Shown: positions 8,841 to 19,861, numbered from the stretch's first letter. The stretch: 64,000 nucleotides of DNA from Planctomycetota bacterium (GCA_014584345.1 JACTNB010000017.1:62001-126000), one strand, 5' to 3'. Made by a program: numbers and translations. Notes: a model not told the origin generated them from the sequence alone.

Positions 8841-10430
8841 TTACTGCTTCACCTGGTAGCAAAGCAGAATGTCCTGATCGCGGAGGAAGAGTTTGCCATC
8901 GGCAACGACGGGGCGTGCCCAGGAGGGGCGATTACTTCGTTCCGGCTGATTGAACTGGCCCTTGACGACGAAGTTGTTCGGGTCGGCTTCGATGAGATAC
9001 ATGGGGCCATTTTCGCTGCGGAAGTAGAGGTGTCCGTCGGCATAGGTAATCGCTCCCTTGCCATTCCCCCCCAGGCGGTCCTGCCAGGTAATTTCTCCCG
9101 TCTGGACATTCAGGCATGTGAGAATATTCTCGTTCGCGCCGTAGAGGAAGCCATTCAGTTCAACCATGCCGCCATGATGATTCTTCATTTTTTCGGTCTT
9201 GTAGGCCAGGGACGGTTTCGCTGCCCGGCCGGCAAAACGCAACAAGGCGCCTCCGGTCCCATACCCCGAAGCGTAGAAAATGGAATTGTTGCCGATGGCA
9301 ATGGGGGAACTGCAGTTGGCGGTGGAATTCGCGGCATTGTTGTCTCCCCAGAGCGGTTGCCCGGTGCGGGCATCCACGCTGAACAGCCCATTGTGGCAGA
9401 AATTGACATACTGCCGCACGCCGTTCAAATCGGTGACGATCGCCGTGGAATAACCGGCCTGGGGATTCCCGGGAATGGCAGCCTGCCAGATGGTCTGGCC
9501 GTTGTTCTTGTTGAGAGCCACCATGGTGGCCCCGTTGCCTCCCGGCGTGCAGATGAGTTTATCGCCGTCGATCAGGGGGGATTCGGAGATGCCCCAGACG
9601 ATATTCCTGGCCGCATGCTGGCTCAGGATATTCTGTTGCCAGAGGATGGTGCCGTTGGCGGCATTGATGGCGGTCAAATCGCCCGAGGCACCGAGCGTGT
9701 AGAGACGGCCATTTTCATAAGTGGGCGTGGAACGAGGCCCGTTCCCCATGTTGTCGTTGAACACGGCTCCACTGTTAACAGCCCAGAGTTCCCTGCCGGT
9801 TTGCAGATCGAATGCCAGGACAACTTCCCGTCCCTGGCGGGTGCCCATGCTGAAGAGCTTACCCTCGGCAATGCTGACGGAGGAATACCCTTCGCCCAGA
9901 TTCCGCGCGGTCCAGAGCAAGCCAGGTCCGTCCACGGGCCAGGTGGCCAATAGGTTCTTGTCCGCGGAACGATTCTGGAGATCTGGTCCCAAAAAACCGG
10001 GCCAGGGTTCGGAGGGAGTGTTGTTCGCGGGGCGGCTGGCCGTCTGGTTGTCGGAAGCACCGGGTGCCGGCTTCGAGGGGGTCGGCTGGGTCGAAGCGGA
10101 CGTTTTGGCGGGGGAAGTTTTTTCGGTGACCGCGGCAGAGGCAGACCGTGCAATGACACGCTCGGCCTGCCCCCCCGCATTCGTGATGATGGTCACGAGA
10201 TTCCCCACTTGCAGTTGTTCCGACTTGCCTGGCTTGCTGTCGATGGTGATCCGCAAATTCCGTCCCGTGAGCGCGAATACCTGTTCTTTTTCCTGCGAAG
10301 TGGAAAAGACCGTGACTTGAGCCCCATCCGTGGAAATCTTCGTGATACGTCCCGAAAAGGTACCTGCCTCCAAGGAGCCGACGGAAATTCCCAGCAGGAA
10401 AACCAGCAGCGACGCGACGCGAGCCAACAT
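8841..10430 (-). CDS. exported PQQ-binding-like beta-propeller protein
   Basis: 529 residues from the ATG at 10430, which begins a clear signal peptide (LARVASLLVFLLGISVGSLEAG). A longer frame to 10571 exists, but its extra 47 residues look non-coding. After the signal comes a small beta domain (TFSGRITKISTDGAQVTV), then a Ser/Thr/Pro linker (TSASTQPTPSKPAPG), then a propeller with repeats such as GRLYTLGASGDLTAINAANG and VNFCHNGLFSVDARTGQPLW. These are pyrrolo-quinoline-quinone-type blades; a catalytic dehydrogenase is not implied. Probably periplasmic or cell-surface. It converges on rnr and diverges from the RidA gene. Confidence 0.85.
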   Translation of the reverse strand: MLARVASLLVFLLGISVGSLEAGTFSGRITKISTDGAQVTVFSTSQEKEQVFALTGRNLRITIDSKPGKSEQLQVGNLVTIITNAGGQAERVIARSASAAVTEKTSPAKTSASTQPTPSKPAPGASDNQTASRPANNTPSEPWPGFLGPDLQNRSADKNLLATWPVDGPGLLWTARNLGEGYSSVSIAEGKLFSMGTRQGREVVLAFDLQTGRELWAVNSGAVFNDNMGNGPRSTPTYENGRLYTLGASGDLTAINAANGTILWQQNILSQHAARNIVWGISESPLIDGDKLICTPGGNGATMVALNKNNGQTIWQAAIPGNPQAGYSTAIVTDLNGVRQYVNFCHNGLFSVDARTGQPLWGDNNAANSTANCSSPIAIGNNSIFYASGYGTGGALLRFAGRAAKPSLAYKTEKMKNHHGGMVELNGFLYGANENILTCLNVQTGEITWQDRLGGNGKGAITYADGHLYFRSENGPMYLIEADPNNFVVKGQFNQPERSNRPSWARPVVADGKLFLRDQDILLCYQVKQ

Positions 10431-10699
10431 GAGGTCTACCCTTTTGTGGTTGAACTGTTGTGGTTGAGTCCGGAACAGAAGGGACGGTTGTCTCCTCCTT
10501 CGTTGTGACGTGAACTCTGCCCGCGAACGCGGAAGGAGCGGCGATGTTCCGTTTCGCCCTCGATGAATCAATATCCATATTCTCGGTTGTGTTTACAACA
10601 GCAATCGAGGAATATCTCTCGATAACCATAAATCGAAGTCCCCGCATCGCGTGTCTCCCACAAGGGGAAACGGGATGTTTTCGAGCAAAGGAGCAGAAC

Positions 10700-11161
10700 A
10701 TGGCCAGGTCGATAGAAACACGATTGGTGGAGTTGGGGGAAACACTTCCCACGCCACCCACCGCGATCGGATTCTATGTACCTGTCCTGCGCACGGGAAA
10801 TCTGGTGGTGACCAGCGGGCAACTGCCGATGATCGGCAAGGAATTGCCTTTTAAGGGGAAAGTGGGACGCGACGTTACGCGTGAAGATGGCGCCTATGCG
10901 GCCAGGCTGGCCTGCCTGAATGCGTTGGCCCAAATCAAAAGCTGCGTGGGGAGCCTGGACGAAATCCGACGTGTTGTTCGCGTGGAAGGCTTTGTGCAAT
11001 CCGCGGACGGGTTTGTCGATCAGCCGCTGGTATTGAATGGTGCCTCAGAGTTCCTGGTCAAATTGTTCGGCGACGCTGGCCGACACACCCGATTCGCGGT
11101 GGGAGTGAACGAATTGCCCATGAATGCCTGCGTGGAACTCTCGCTCTGGGTGGAAGTTTAG
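10700..11161 (+). CDS. RidA/YjgF family protein
   Basis: 153 residues from the ATG at 10700, preceded by AAGGAGCAGAAC, a strong ribosome-binding site. The family fold is recognised from NLVVTSGQLPMIG near the N-terminus and HTRFAVGVNELPMNACVEL near the C-terminus. The latter carries the conserved Arg that holds the carboxylate of the enamine/imine substrate in RidA deaminases. The length is larger than classical RidA (about 130) and suits the L-PSP/YabJ-like subgroup of about 150 residues. Cytoplasmic; it probably removes reactive enamine intermediates from amino-acid metabolism. Confidence 0.88.
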   Translation: MARSIETRLVELGETLPTPPTAIGFYVPVLRTGNLVVTSGQLPMIGKELPFKGKVGRDVTREDGAYAARLACLNALAQIKSCVGSLDEIRRVVRVEGFVQSADGFVDQPLVLNGASEFLVKLFGDAGRHTRFAVGVNELPMNACVELSLWVEV

Positions 11162-11260
11162 CGGCCCGTTGATTAAAGGGATGCCGAGGCGCTGCCAGCC
11201 GTGGCACCGCGGAAATAACCTTGGAAATTCGCTCGGCATGCGGAGCCGTGGCTAGCGAAT

Positions 11261-11375
11261 AGAGGCTGTGAATTGTTTGATTTCGGAGGCAGCTTGCCAC
11301 CCGTATGTTGTGGTTCGGATGTCGCGTGGATACCGCATGAATGGTACGCATAGCGCACCCTACAAAAAATTCACG
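11261..11375 (+). repeat. dispersed ~115-bp repeat, copy 2
   Basis: Starts at GAGGCTGTGAATT and ends at AAAAAATTCACGG, so the ends are short inverted repeats (GTGAATT/AATTCAC). The right hairpin reads GGTACGCATAGCGCACC, a slightly decayed form of the palindrome in copies 1 and 3. The left half shares GGAGGCAGCTTGCCAC with copy 1. Confidence 0.6.
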
Positions 11376-11466
11376 GGTTGGAATTCACGTAAATCAAGAC
11401 GCCCTGAATCGAAGCGTCAGGAAAGTAGCGGATATTTTGCCCGAAACCATGCGCCGCGCAAGGGAA

Positions 11467-11491
11467 CATCACAGCCAGAGGCTGTGATGTG
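11467..11491. repeat. perfect 11-bp inverted repeat with AGA loop
   Basis: ACATCACAGCC, then AGA, then GGCTGTGATGT. It lies downstream of the small basic protein gene (minus strand), but no T run follows on either strand, so it is not a standard terminator. It shares the AGA loop with the nearby dispersed repeat. Confidence 0.6.
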
Positions 11492-11558
11492 GAGAAGCCT
11501 GCCATTTCAATCGCGCGTCAAACTGCACAAGCATGCAGCAGCGGAACCGCAGAATGGC

Positions 11559-11645
11559 TTATTTGCGATGGCGAATCTTTGCACGCATACGACGCTTCTT
11601 CCGCCCGATTTTCCTGCGTCCTTTACCCGTTTTTTTCGTACCCAT
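11559..11645 (-). CDS. 28-residue Lys/Arg-rich small protein (AURKAIP1/COX24-like)
   Basis: A complete frame from the ATG at 11645 to the TAA at 11559-11561 encodes 28 residues, 16 of them Lys or Arg (begins MGTKKTGKGRRKIGRKKRR, ends AKIRHRK). A GGAGAG ribosome-binding site lies about 11 bases before the start. The composition and KKRRMRAKIRHRK core resemble the short bacterial AURKAIP1/COX24-type or ribosome-associated basic peptides. That family link is from memory of such proteins and is not proven here. Such peptides are expected to bind rRNA. It is too short for ordinary gene callers, but the start, stop and ribosome-binding site all fit. Confidence 0.6.
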   Translation of the reverse strand: MGTKKTGKGRRKIGRKKRRMRAKIRHRK

Positions 11646-12227
11646 GCAAACCAGCTCTCCATCGTCGTGGAACGGAGCTTAGAAAGCCCGCTCTTTCAGT
11701 GTTAGTGAGATATCAAAATTCGAAGCACAGGAGCATAGTGACTTGCCAGCGGAAAATCAACACGATGGGAACTTAATTCTGAGTTGCGGGCAGCGGCAGC
11801 CCCCAGCGTTGCACTTCCCCCGGACTTCAGCGGAAGTGCACTAAATATGTACCCATGCTCCTTGACGGACTTGTCCAACTTCAAAAAGATCGGTACACAA
11901 GCACAAAATGCACTTGCGTACCCACAAACTCAATGATCACTACCACAAAAAAATACTGACCACAAGAACACTCCGGGAATATTTCCTGAAATATTTACCG
12001 GAAATTCCCAATTTTTTCGAAAAAACAACTATTTTTTCGGCAATTGCTTATATCAACGCATCAAAACCAAAGTCTTACACGTTAACAAACTGGTGAGACT
12101 CCCTGACACTTTCGGCTTACCCAAAAGCATAAAACAACAGCGAATCGTTCTCCAGGAACACTTCGATTTCCTCCCGATAACGTCGGGTAAACATTGGGAA
12201 ATAGTACGCTGCAGAAAGAGCAAGTCC
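11646..12227. other. AT-rich intergenic region with palindromes upstream of the response regulator
   Basis: 582 bp between divergent genes. The part from about 11900 to 12060 is much richer in A and T than the surroundings. It contains the imperfect inverted repeat GGGAATATTTCC (11975-11986)/GGAAATTCCC (12000-12009) and the perfect 14-bp palindrome TTTTTTCGAAAAAA (12012-12025). These are candidate operator or promoter elements of the downstream regulator gene. Confidence 0.45.
11975..12025 (+). promoter_or_regulatory. candidate operator: two palindromes upstream of the FixJ-type gene
   Basis: GGGAATATTTCC and GGAAATTCCC form an imperfect dyad separated by 13 bases, and three bases later comes TTTTTTCGAAAAAA. 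They lie 200-250 bases before the chosen start of the response regulator in an AT-rich stretch. Binding protein unknown; autoregulation is possible. Confidence 0.3.
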
Positions 12228-12923
12228 ATGCACGAAACATTCATGAACACAACGTCTCTTGCCACGAAAGAGCGCCCCCAGTTGGTGGAAGAGAATTCAC
12301 CGCAAACGCAGCAGGTTGTTTATCTGGTGGACGACGAGCCCGATGTCCGCGAATCGATGACCTTTTTCCTGGAAAGTTTTCATTTGAAGGTGGAATCGTT
12401 CGGGTCGGGCCAGGCATTTCTGGATGGAATTTCGCCAGAGGCCACCGGGTGCGCGGTGATTGATATTCGCATGCCGGGCATGCTGGGTACGGAAGTGCAT
12501 CAACGATTGAAGGAAATGCATGCCACGTTTCCGGTGATCATGCTCACGGCTCATGCGGATGTTCCCGTCGCCGTGGAATCGATGAAGCAGGGCGCATTCA
12601 ATTTTCTGCTGAAGAGTGCCAGCCAGCACGAGATCATCTCGTCGATACAGGACGCGTTGCGTCACAGCCGACTCCATCGGGATCAACTTCAGCAGCGAAA
12701 CCGCACCCGCGACCTGGTGAATTCGCTGTCAAAACGGGAACTGCAAGTCGCCGACCTGGTGATCGAAGGGTACACCAGCCGGGAAATTAGCGACCACCTT
12801 GATATCAAAGTCAAAACCGTTGATGCGCACCGGGCCAACTTGATGCGAAAAATGTCCGCTTCGAATCTGGCCGATCTGATCAACAAAATTGTCACGTTGC
12901 GAAGCAGTGAAGACAATTCCTGA
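12228..12923 (+). CDS. FixJ/NarL-type response regulator
   Basis: 231 residues from the ATG at 12228, which follows AAAGAGCAAGTCC. The frame extends upstream to 12093, but that extension lies in AT-rich non-family sequence. Receiver domain: acidic pair D35-D36 (VYLVDDEPDVRES), phosphorylation site D79 (AVIDIRMPG), T107 (MLTAHAD) and K129 (NFLLKSAS). A LuxR-type helix-turn-helix follows (residues about 170-225, LSKRELQVADLVIEGYTSREI). The order and the A-V-I-D-x-R-M-P-G block are typical of FixJ/TodT regulators. No histidine kinase gene is adjacent, so it is an orphan here. It probably activates transcription of unlinked genes. Confidence 0.9.
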   Translation: MHETFMNTTSLATKERPQLVEENSPQTQQVVYLVDDEPDVRESMTFFLESFHLKVESFGSGQAFLDGISPEATGCAVIDIRMPGMLGTEVHQRLKEMHATFPVIMLTAHADVPVAVESMKQGAFNFLLKSASQHEIISSIQDALRHSRLHRDQLQQRNRTRDLVNSLSKRELQVADLVIEGYTSREISDHLDIKVKTVDAHRANLMRKMSASNLADLINKIVTLRSSEDNS

Positions 12924-13251
12924 CGGGGCTGTCATTTATGTGAATACCATGGAATACAGCCACCAAGGTGTTGAGTCCTGGCTTGAAACAGAACACGCAG
13001 TGGATGATGCTCGCGGAGGCTGTGAATTCTTGAATTTCGCATGGGTTTCATCGCTACATAGTGTTGCCGAAACGCGCGTGGATGCCGTATAAATGGTACG
13101 CAGAGCGTACCCTGCGAAAAAATCACGTCCTCTACTGGTTGGCTTTGCGATAAGGTGGGAATTGGGACGCGTACCCCCTCGGGCGGCTTGCATTGTGTCT
13201 TGATTTTGTTGATGATCGGAGGCCCCTGCCCCTCTGATCGAGCAAGCTCCC
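12924..13251. other. intergenic region with repeat copy 3
   Basis: 328 bp between the response regulator and mch. It is dominated by dispersed repeat copy 3 at 13015-13127. No other feature is supported. Confidence 0.4.
13015..13127 (+). repeat. dispersed ~115-bp repeat, copy 3
   Basis: Begins GGAGGCTGTGAATT and ends AAAAAATCACG. The right part contains GTGGATGCCGTATAAAT and then the perfect GGTACGC-AGA-GCGTACC hairpin. Compared with copy 1 the core of about 40 bases differs at only a few positions, whereas the left half is more diverged. Confidence 0.6.
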
Positions 13252-14163
13252 ATGAATGGTTATCAGGTCGAAAATGTTCTGGTACGCGACACTTTCGCCG
13301 AGGCTTTTTCCGTCACGGGAACCCGCTTGATCGTGACAGCGGCGACACCCCGCTGGGCAGAGATCGCGGCGTCGGAAGTCACGGGGTACGGCACCAGCGT
13401 GATTGCTTGCGATGCGGAGGCAGGAATTGAAGTCCGTCTGCCTGCCGAGCAAACACCCGATGGCCGCCCAGGCGTGGCGATCATGCTGTACGCGTTCAAC
13501 CAGGAATCGCTGGGGAAGGCGGTCATCAAACGGGTGGGACAATGCCTGCTCACCTGTCCGACAACCGCCGTTTACAATGGGGTGGAGCAGGTCGCCGACG
13601 ACAAGCAACTTCCCCTCGGAAAACAATTGCGTTTCTTTGGCGATGGCTATCAGGCATCGAAAGGGATCGGGGCGCGGCGATTCTGGAGAATTCCCGTCAT
13701 GGATGGCGAATTTCTCTGCGAGGACATCTGCGGTACATTTCGGGGTATCGCCGGGGGAAACCTGTTGATTGGGGGCGAATCTCAAGCGGCAGCGCTGCAA
13801 GCTGCCGAAGCGGCGATTGCGTGCATGCAAGAATGCCCGGGGATCATCATGCCTTTTCCGGGAGGGATTGTCCGTAGCGGGAGTAAAGTGGGGTCTCGTT
13901 ATGCTGGACTTCGCGCCAGCACGAACGACGCCCATTGCCCGACACTCTCGGCTCGATCGGAATCGCACCTGGCAGCCGCCACTCGGGCAATGTATGAAAT
14001 CGTCATCGATGGCAGTGATTTCAATTCGATTCAACAGGGAATGCGAATGGGGCTTCGGGCTGCTTGCCAGCAATCGGGGGTGACGGAGGTATCCGCCGGC
14101 AATTACGGCGGGAAACTGGGGAAGCATCATTTTCATCTGCGGGACCTGCTCGATAAGCTGTAA
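13252..14163 (+). CDS. mch: methenyltetrahydromethanopterin cyclohydrolase
   Basis: 303 residues. It interconverts methenyl- and formyl-tetrahydromethanopterin in C1 metabolism, in the cytoplasm. Family blocks visible: CLLTCPTTAVYNGVEQ near the middle, then GGIVRSGSKVGSRYAGLRAS, AMYEIVIDGSDF and SAGNYGGKLGKHHF at the C-terminus, all conserved in archaeal and methylotroph Mch. Planctomycetes are known to carry H4MPT-linked C1 genes scattered on the chromosome. None of the partner genes (fae, mtdB, fhc) is in this window. The next gene, a membrane protein, follows after 48 bases. Whether the pathway runs toward formaldehyde oxidation cannot be judged here. Confidence 0.93.
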   Translation: MNGYQVENVLVRDTFAEAFSVTGTRLIVTAATPRWAEIAASEVTGYGTSVIACDAEAGIEVRLPAEQTPDGRPGVAIMLYAFNQESLGKAVIKRVGQCLLTCPTTAVYNGVEQVADDKQLPLGKQLRFFGDGYQASKGIGARRFWRIPVMDGEFLCEDICGTFRGIAGGNLLIGGESQAAALQAAEAAIACMQECPGIIMPFPGGIVRSGSKVGSRYAGLRASTNDAHCPTLSARSESHLAAATRAMYEIVIDGSDFNSIQQGMRMGLRAACQQSGVTEVSAGNYGGKLGKHHFHLRDLLDKL

Positions 14164-14211
14164 CTTTTCAGCAGAACGAATCTTCCTTCCGAATGCAGGA
14201 ATGCAGCGATC

Positions 14212-16200
<1,989 letters not shown>

Positions 16201-16456
16201 AGCTGCTGGCAAATCCAGTCCCCGCTGTTTCACGCGTGCAAGACGCTGCAGCATGGCCACAGGATTGACACCTGCCATGCCACCCGGCATGATCGAAATC
16301 CGGTTTCCGTGTTCCTGATCGAGGCACACCTTACGACCAGGATGCCCCGACCTATAGGGAATTTTGAATGAACGTAATGTTTCGACGTGTCATGCCAGAC
16401 TTCGTCGGATACCGCGTGATCTGCAACAACCGCGAATCAGAAAACGGGAAACACTT

Positions 16457-18010
16457 ATGATATCCGCTCGTATCAGGCAGTGGCAAATTGCCCCTGGAGT
16501 TTTCAACCCCAGGCGCGTCTGTCTATTTCTGTGCGTGGTGTTATGCCTGATGTCCTTGCCGCGGGAGACATCGGCGGGGTTGCGTGCGGGTGTCGCCAAA
16601 ATTGACATCACCGATCGCGACGTGCCGAATCCTCCTGAACATCTCTGGGCAAAGGCCCTGGTGTTGACGGACGACAGCACGAGCGTGGTTTTGATTACCG
16701 TCGATGCCGTCGCCATTGGGGAAATCGGACCGATCAAAAGTGGTTACCTCCCCACGGTCCGAGCCGCCTTGCAACAGGAGTTGCAGATAGCCCCCGAACA
16801 GATTCTGGTGAATGCGAGCCACTGCCACGGCATCGTCTGCAAGGATGTCGCCGAGCGAACCGTGGAAGTTGTCAAGCAGGCGTGGGCAAAGCGGGAACCC
16901 GTGCGCGCGGGGGCGGGGACGGGGCACGAGAATCGCGTCATGGAAAATCGGCGTTTGTATTTGAAGGATGGCCGCCAGGCCGACGTGAGACATGCCTATG
17001 CCCTGCCGCCGGACGAACTGGTGGAGCGTATCGGCCCGATCGACCCCGAGATTGGCATTTTACGGCTGGATCGCCTGAATGGCGAGACGATGGCGGTGGT
17101 CTTCAACTTTGCCTGCCACCCCATCCAAGGGACACCAGGCACCGCGGGTAACACGTTCGACATGACGGGCTACGCCGCCGAAGTGATTGAAAACAACCTG
17201 AGCGAAGGGACGGTGGCCCTGTTCCTGCAGGGATGCGCCGGCGACATCAACCCCATCCTGTACAAGGATGTCAGCATTCCGCGACATGCCGAGCCACTGG
17301 GGAACATGCTGGGGCTGAGCACGCTGAAGGGGGTGCGACGCATTGTCTGCCGGGACGTTGAACAGTTGAGTTATTCCCACTCAACAATCGAACTGCCGCG
17401 GGCCGATCACCGGGAACGCATCGTGAAGTTGCAGGCCGAGCAAGACCGGCTGGTCCAATCGCTGCAGGGAACCAGCCTGAACTTGAAGATATTTGTCCCG
17501 CTGCTGATCAAGTACAAACTCTCGGACGATTATCCCTCGTATTACTCGCATGGATATCTGCACGACCAGATGATCGGGCGCGACGACTGGAATCGGCTGG
17601 ATGCGGAAAACCGCAGGAACCTGGAACAGTATATCCGGAATATCCACATCATGGAGGATTTGACGCGGGTTAAATCGAATATCGCCTTGCTGCGCAGGCA
17701 CCAGAATCGAACCGAGGAGTTGAATGCCAGCACGGTCTCGGCCGAAGTCCTGGGGTTGAAGGTGGGCGACTTCACGCTGGTCACCTTTCCCGGGGAATTG
17801 ACCGTGCAGATCGGCCTGGATATCAAGCAGAACGCCTCCCACGAGCATACGTTCGTGGCCGGATACACAAATGGCTATTTGTATTATGCCCCCACGGACG
17901 ATCAACTATCCAATCCGGGGTGCGCCCAGGAAGATAGCGACTGCCTGCTCGGCCCCGGCTGGCTGCAACTGTTTCAGCAACAGGTCGTGAAGGTTCTCTC
18001 GGAGTTGTAA
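16457..18010 (+). CDS. exported neutral/alkaline ceramidase-like protein
   Basis: 517 residues from the ATG at 16457; an in-frame ATG at 16364 would precede the signal peptide by 31 residues and is less likely. A signal segment (RRVCLFLCVVLCLMSLPRETSAG) is followed by LRAGVAKIDITDRDVPNP, the hallmark start of the neutral/alkaline non-lysosomal ceramidase N-terminal domain. Also visible are LVNASHCHG (metal-ligand His), FACHPIQGTPG and LQGCAGDINPI. The full C-terminal ceramidase domain is missing. In planctomycetes such proteins are numerous and exported, and their substrate is unknown; amide hydrolysis is only an inference. Confidence 0.82.
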   Translation: MISARIRQWQIAPGVFNPRRVCLFLCVVLCLMSLPRETSAGLRAGVAKIDITDRDVPNPPEHLWAKALVLTDDSTSVVLITVDAVAIGEIGPIKSGYLPTVRAALQQELQIAPEQILVNASHCHGIVCKDVAERTVEVVKQAWAKREPVRAGAGTGHENRVMENRRLYLKDGRQADVRHAYALPPDELVERIGPIDPEIGILRLDRLNGETMAVVFNFACHPIQGTPGTAGNTFDMTGYAAEVIENNLSEGTVALFLQGCAGDINPILYKDVSIPRHAEPLGNMLGLSTLKGVRRIVCRDVEQLSYSHSTIELPRADHRERIVKLQAEQDRLVQSLQGTSLNLKIFVPLLIKYKLSDDYPSYYSHGYLHDQMIGRDDWNRLDAENRRNLEQYIRNIHIMEDLTRVKSNIALLRRHQNRTEELNASTVSAEVLGLKVGDFTLVTFPGELTVQIGLDIKQNASHEHTFVAGYTNGYLYYAPTDDQLSNPGCAQEDSDCLLGPGWLQLFQQQVVKVLSEL

Positions 18011-18053
18011 CGCCCCATGAGGCAAGACAGTACCATCCGCCGAGGGGGAATCC

Positions 18054-18944
18054 TTAAGGTTCGATGAGCCGGTCCAACGTCCTGAGACTTTTTTTCGCGG
18101 CTTTTCGCCCCAGTTCGATCAGAAGGGCGGCCGAGGAGAAATCGTACCAGGGTACATGCCCGACATTCGGCTGGATTAACAGATCGGCATGATGCCGCAC
18201 ATGCTTGCGCCAATAGTTCTCGCCGATTTCGTCCACACGGATCAACGTATCCAGCGCGCTACGGACGGGGTGTATCGGCGTGATATCGGTACTGACCTCG
18301 ACCGCAATCACGGGACGCATGCCATATGATTGCGCGAGCCTGGCGGGCAACGAACAGAACGTACCGGTATCGCAGAGTTGCATGGCCCCATGCGTGACCG
18401 GAGGAAAAATGCCAGGCAACGAAGAAGACCCACGCACCGCCAACCGGACCGACCCCTTCTCGATAATCACCTGATGCCCACTCACCAGGTCGACCGCCAC
18501 GACGGAAAACGGGATTTTGAGATCTTCAATACAGACATCCTCCAGCAGATGTTCGACCACATCCTCGAGCAACACCCCCGGGAGCATCCCCGGTTGTGTA
18601 ATGATGCGCCGAAACAGACTGTTCGCCTTGAGAAACTGCTGAATCCGATGATACCAGGAATAATACCCCCTGGTCTCGACGGCCGTACTGTCGCCACTCA
18701 TGCCGAACAGCGTGCGCTGATGAACCTGAAAGCGATCGGAAAGGAGGTAATCGAGGCTTTTTTGTTGCATTTCGGTCGGAGACATGCCCGTTGCAGCCAG
18801 CGCGCCAACCAGGCTGCCCATGCTGACTCCCACAATGCGACGAATGGAATAGCCCGCATCCAGCAAGACTTCAATCACCCCCAGATGCGCCAAACCCCGC
18901 GCGCCGCCACCGCCCAACGCCAATGTGATCATGCGATCCGACAT
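18054..18944 (-). CDS. patatin-like phospholipase family protein
   Basis: 296 residues. The oxyanion loop LALGGGGARGLAHLG and the nucleophile elbow GVSMGS (Ser41) lie near the N-terminus, as in bacterial RssA/YlbK-type patatins. The expected catalytic Asp in a DG(G/A) motif appears as CDTGTF, a conservative variant. No signal peptide. Lipid acyl hydrolase activity is expected at the inner membrane face. It converges with the ceramidase-like gene (43-base gap) and diverges from the peroxiredoxin gene. Confidence 0.88.
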   Translation of the reverse strand: MSDRMITLALGGGGARGLAHLGVIEVLLDAGYSIRRIVGVSMGSLVGALAATGMSPTEMQQKSLDYLLSDRFQVHQRTLFGMSGDSTAVETRGYYSWYHRIQQFLKANSLFRRIITQPGMLPGVLLEDVVEHLLEDVCIEDLKIPFSVVAVDLVSGHQVIIEKGSVRLAVRGSSSLPGIFPPVTHGAMQLCDTGTFCSLPARLAQSYGMRPVIAVEVSTDITPIHPVRSALDTLIRVDEIGENYWRKHVRHHADLLIQPNVGHVPWYDFSSAALLIELGRKAAKKSLRTLDRLIEP

Positions 18945-19318
18945 CCCTGCTGATCCTTGCCGTAAAAAGTGATCCTCGAATTACCACGCCAAAAATTTCA
19001 TTCCCAGTTCATGCTCGCCGAGCCAGAGTTTTCCATCACGCCGGGAAACACTCGGTTGATTGCAGACCCCCGAGGGATATACTATGTCAGCCAGCGTGAT
19101 CGCTGAATGCCGGGCGGCAAAAAACCCGGCAAATCAGGACAAATTGGTATTCTTTTGATCTTTCCGTTTCGTTGCGTCCAGGGATGCCATGTGCCCCCCC
19201 GTGCGACCCAAATTCGCGTGGAGCAGGCCTGGCATTACAGGAGATGGATGCGGGGTACGCGACGGTCATGGCGAGACGAGAGTCAACAACATTTCACAAC
19301 GATAGGGAGTAACTGACG
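18945..19318. other. divergent intergenic region
   Basis: 374 bp between the patatin gene (minus) and peroxiredoxin gene (plus); it should carry both promoters. A small hairpin GCCGGG (19109-19114)/CCCGGC (19125-19130) is present. No gene or RNA could be supported. Confidence 0.35.
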
Positions 19319-19861
19319 ATGGCAGTCCAAGTGGGCAAACCGGCCCCAGAGTTTGAAGTTCAAGCCTACAATCGCATTGCGGACAACACGGACAAGCAGT
19401 TTTCCACGGTGAAGCTGTCCGATTTTCGCGGCAAGTGGGTATGTCTGTTCTTTTATCCGCTTGATTTCACGTTTGTCTGCCCCACGGAAATCGTGGCATT
19501 CAACGATTCGCTGGGGGAATTCGAAGATCGCGACACCGTCCTGCTGACGGCCAGTACCGACAGCGTCTACAGCCACAAGGGCTGGTGCGATTCCCACACG
19601 GACCTGCAGAAAATGAAATACCCGATGCTCGCCGACACGAGCCACAATTTGGCGCGTTCCTACGGCGTGTTGCTGGAAGAAAAGGGGATTGCCTATCGCG
19701 GCATCTTCCTGATCGACCCGAACGGCGTGCTCCGTTGGATGGCCGTGCATGACTTGGGGATCGGGCGGAATGTCGAAGAAGTCCTCCGCGTGCTGGATGC
19801 CTTGCAGACCGACAAGTTGTGCCCCTGTAACTGGAAGAAAGGGGAAAAGACGATCAACTGA
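19319..19861 (+). CDS. peroxiredoxin (AhpC/TSA, typical 2-Cys)
   Basis: 180 residues; reduces hydrogen peroxide and organic peroxides in the cytoplasm. The peroxidatic Cys is C54 in DFTFVCPTEI. Resolving cysteine candidates are C168 and C170 in the C-terminal LCPCNWKKGEKTIN, close to the AhpC arrangement. Length is near the family norm (about 185). Translation starts after GATAGGGAGTAACTG, with a good GGGAG site. A strong intrinsic terminator follows at 19889-19921, so the gene is probably monocistronic. No ahpF is adjacent, so the reductant is probably thioredoxin. Confidence 0.95.
   Translation: MAVQVGKPAPEFEVQAYNRIADNTDKQFSTVKLSDFRGKWVCLFFYPLDFTFVCPTEIVAFNDSLGEFEDRDTVLLTASTDSVYSHKGWCDSHTDLQKMKYPMLADTSHNLARSYGVLLEEKGIAYRGIFLIDPNGVLRWMAVHDLGIGRNVEEVLRVLDALQTDKLCPCNWKKGEKTIN

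Larger units (their letters stand above)
11162..11558. other. intergenic region with repeat copy and a long palindrome
   Basis: 397 bp between the RidA gene and the 28-residue basic protein gene. It contains repeat copy 2 (11261-11375) and a perfect inverted repeat at 11467-11491 (ACATCACAGCC, loop AGA, complement). No protein-coding potential is convincing. Confidence 0.4.
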
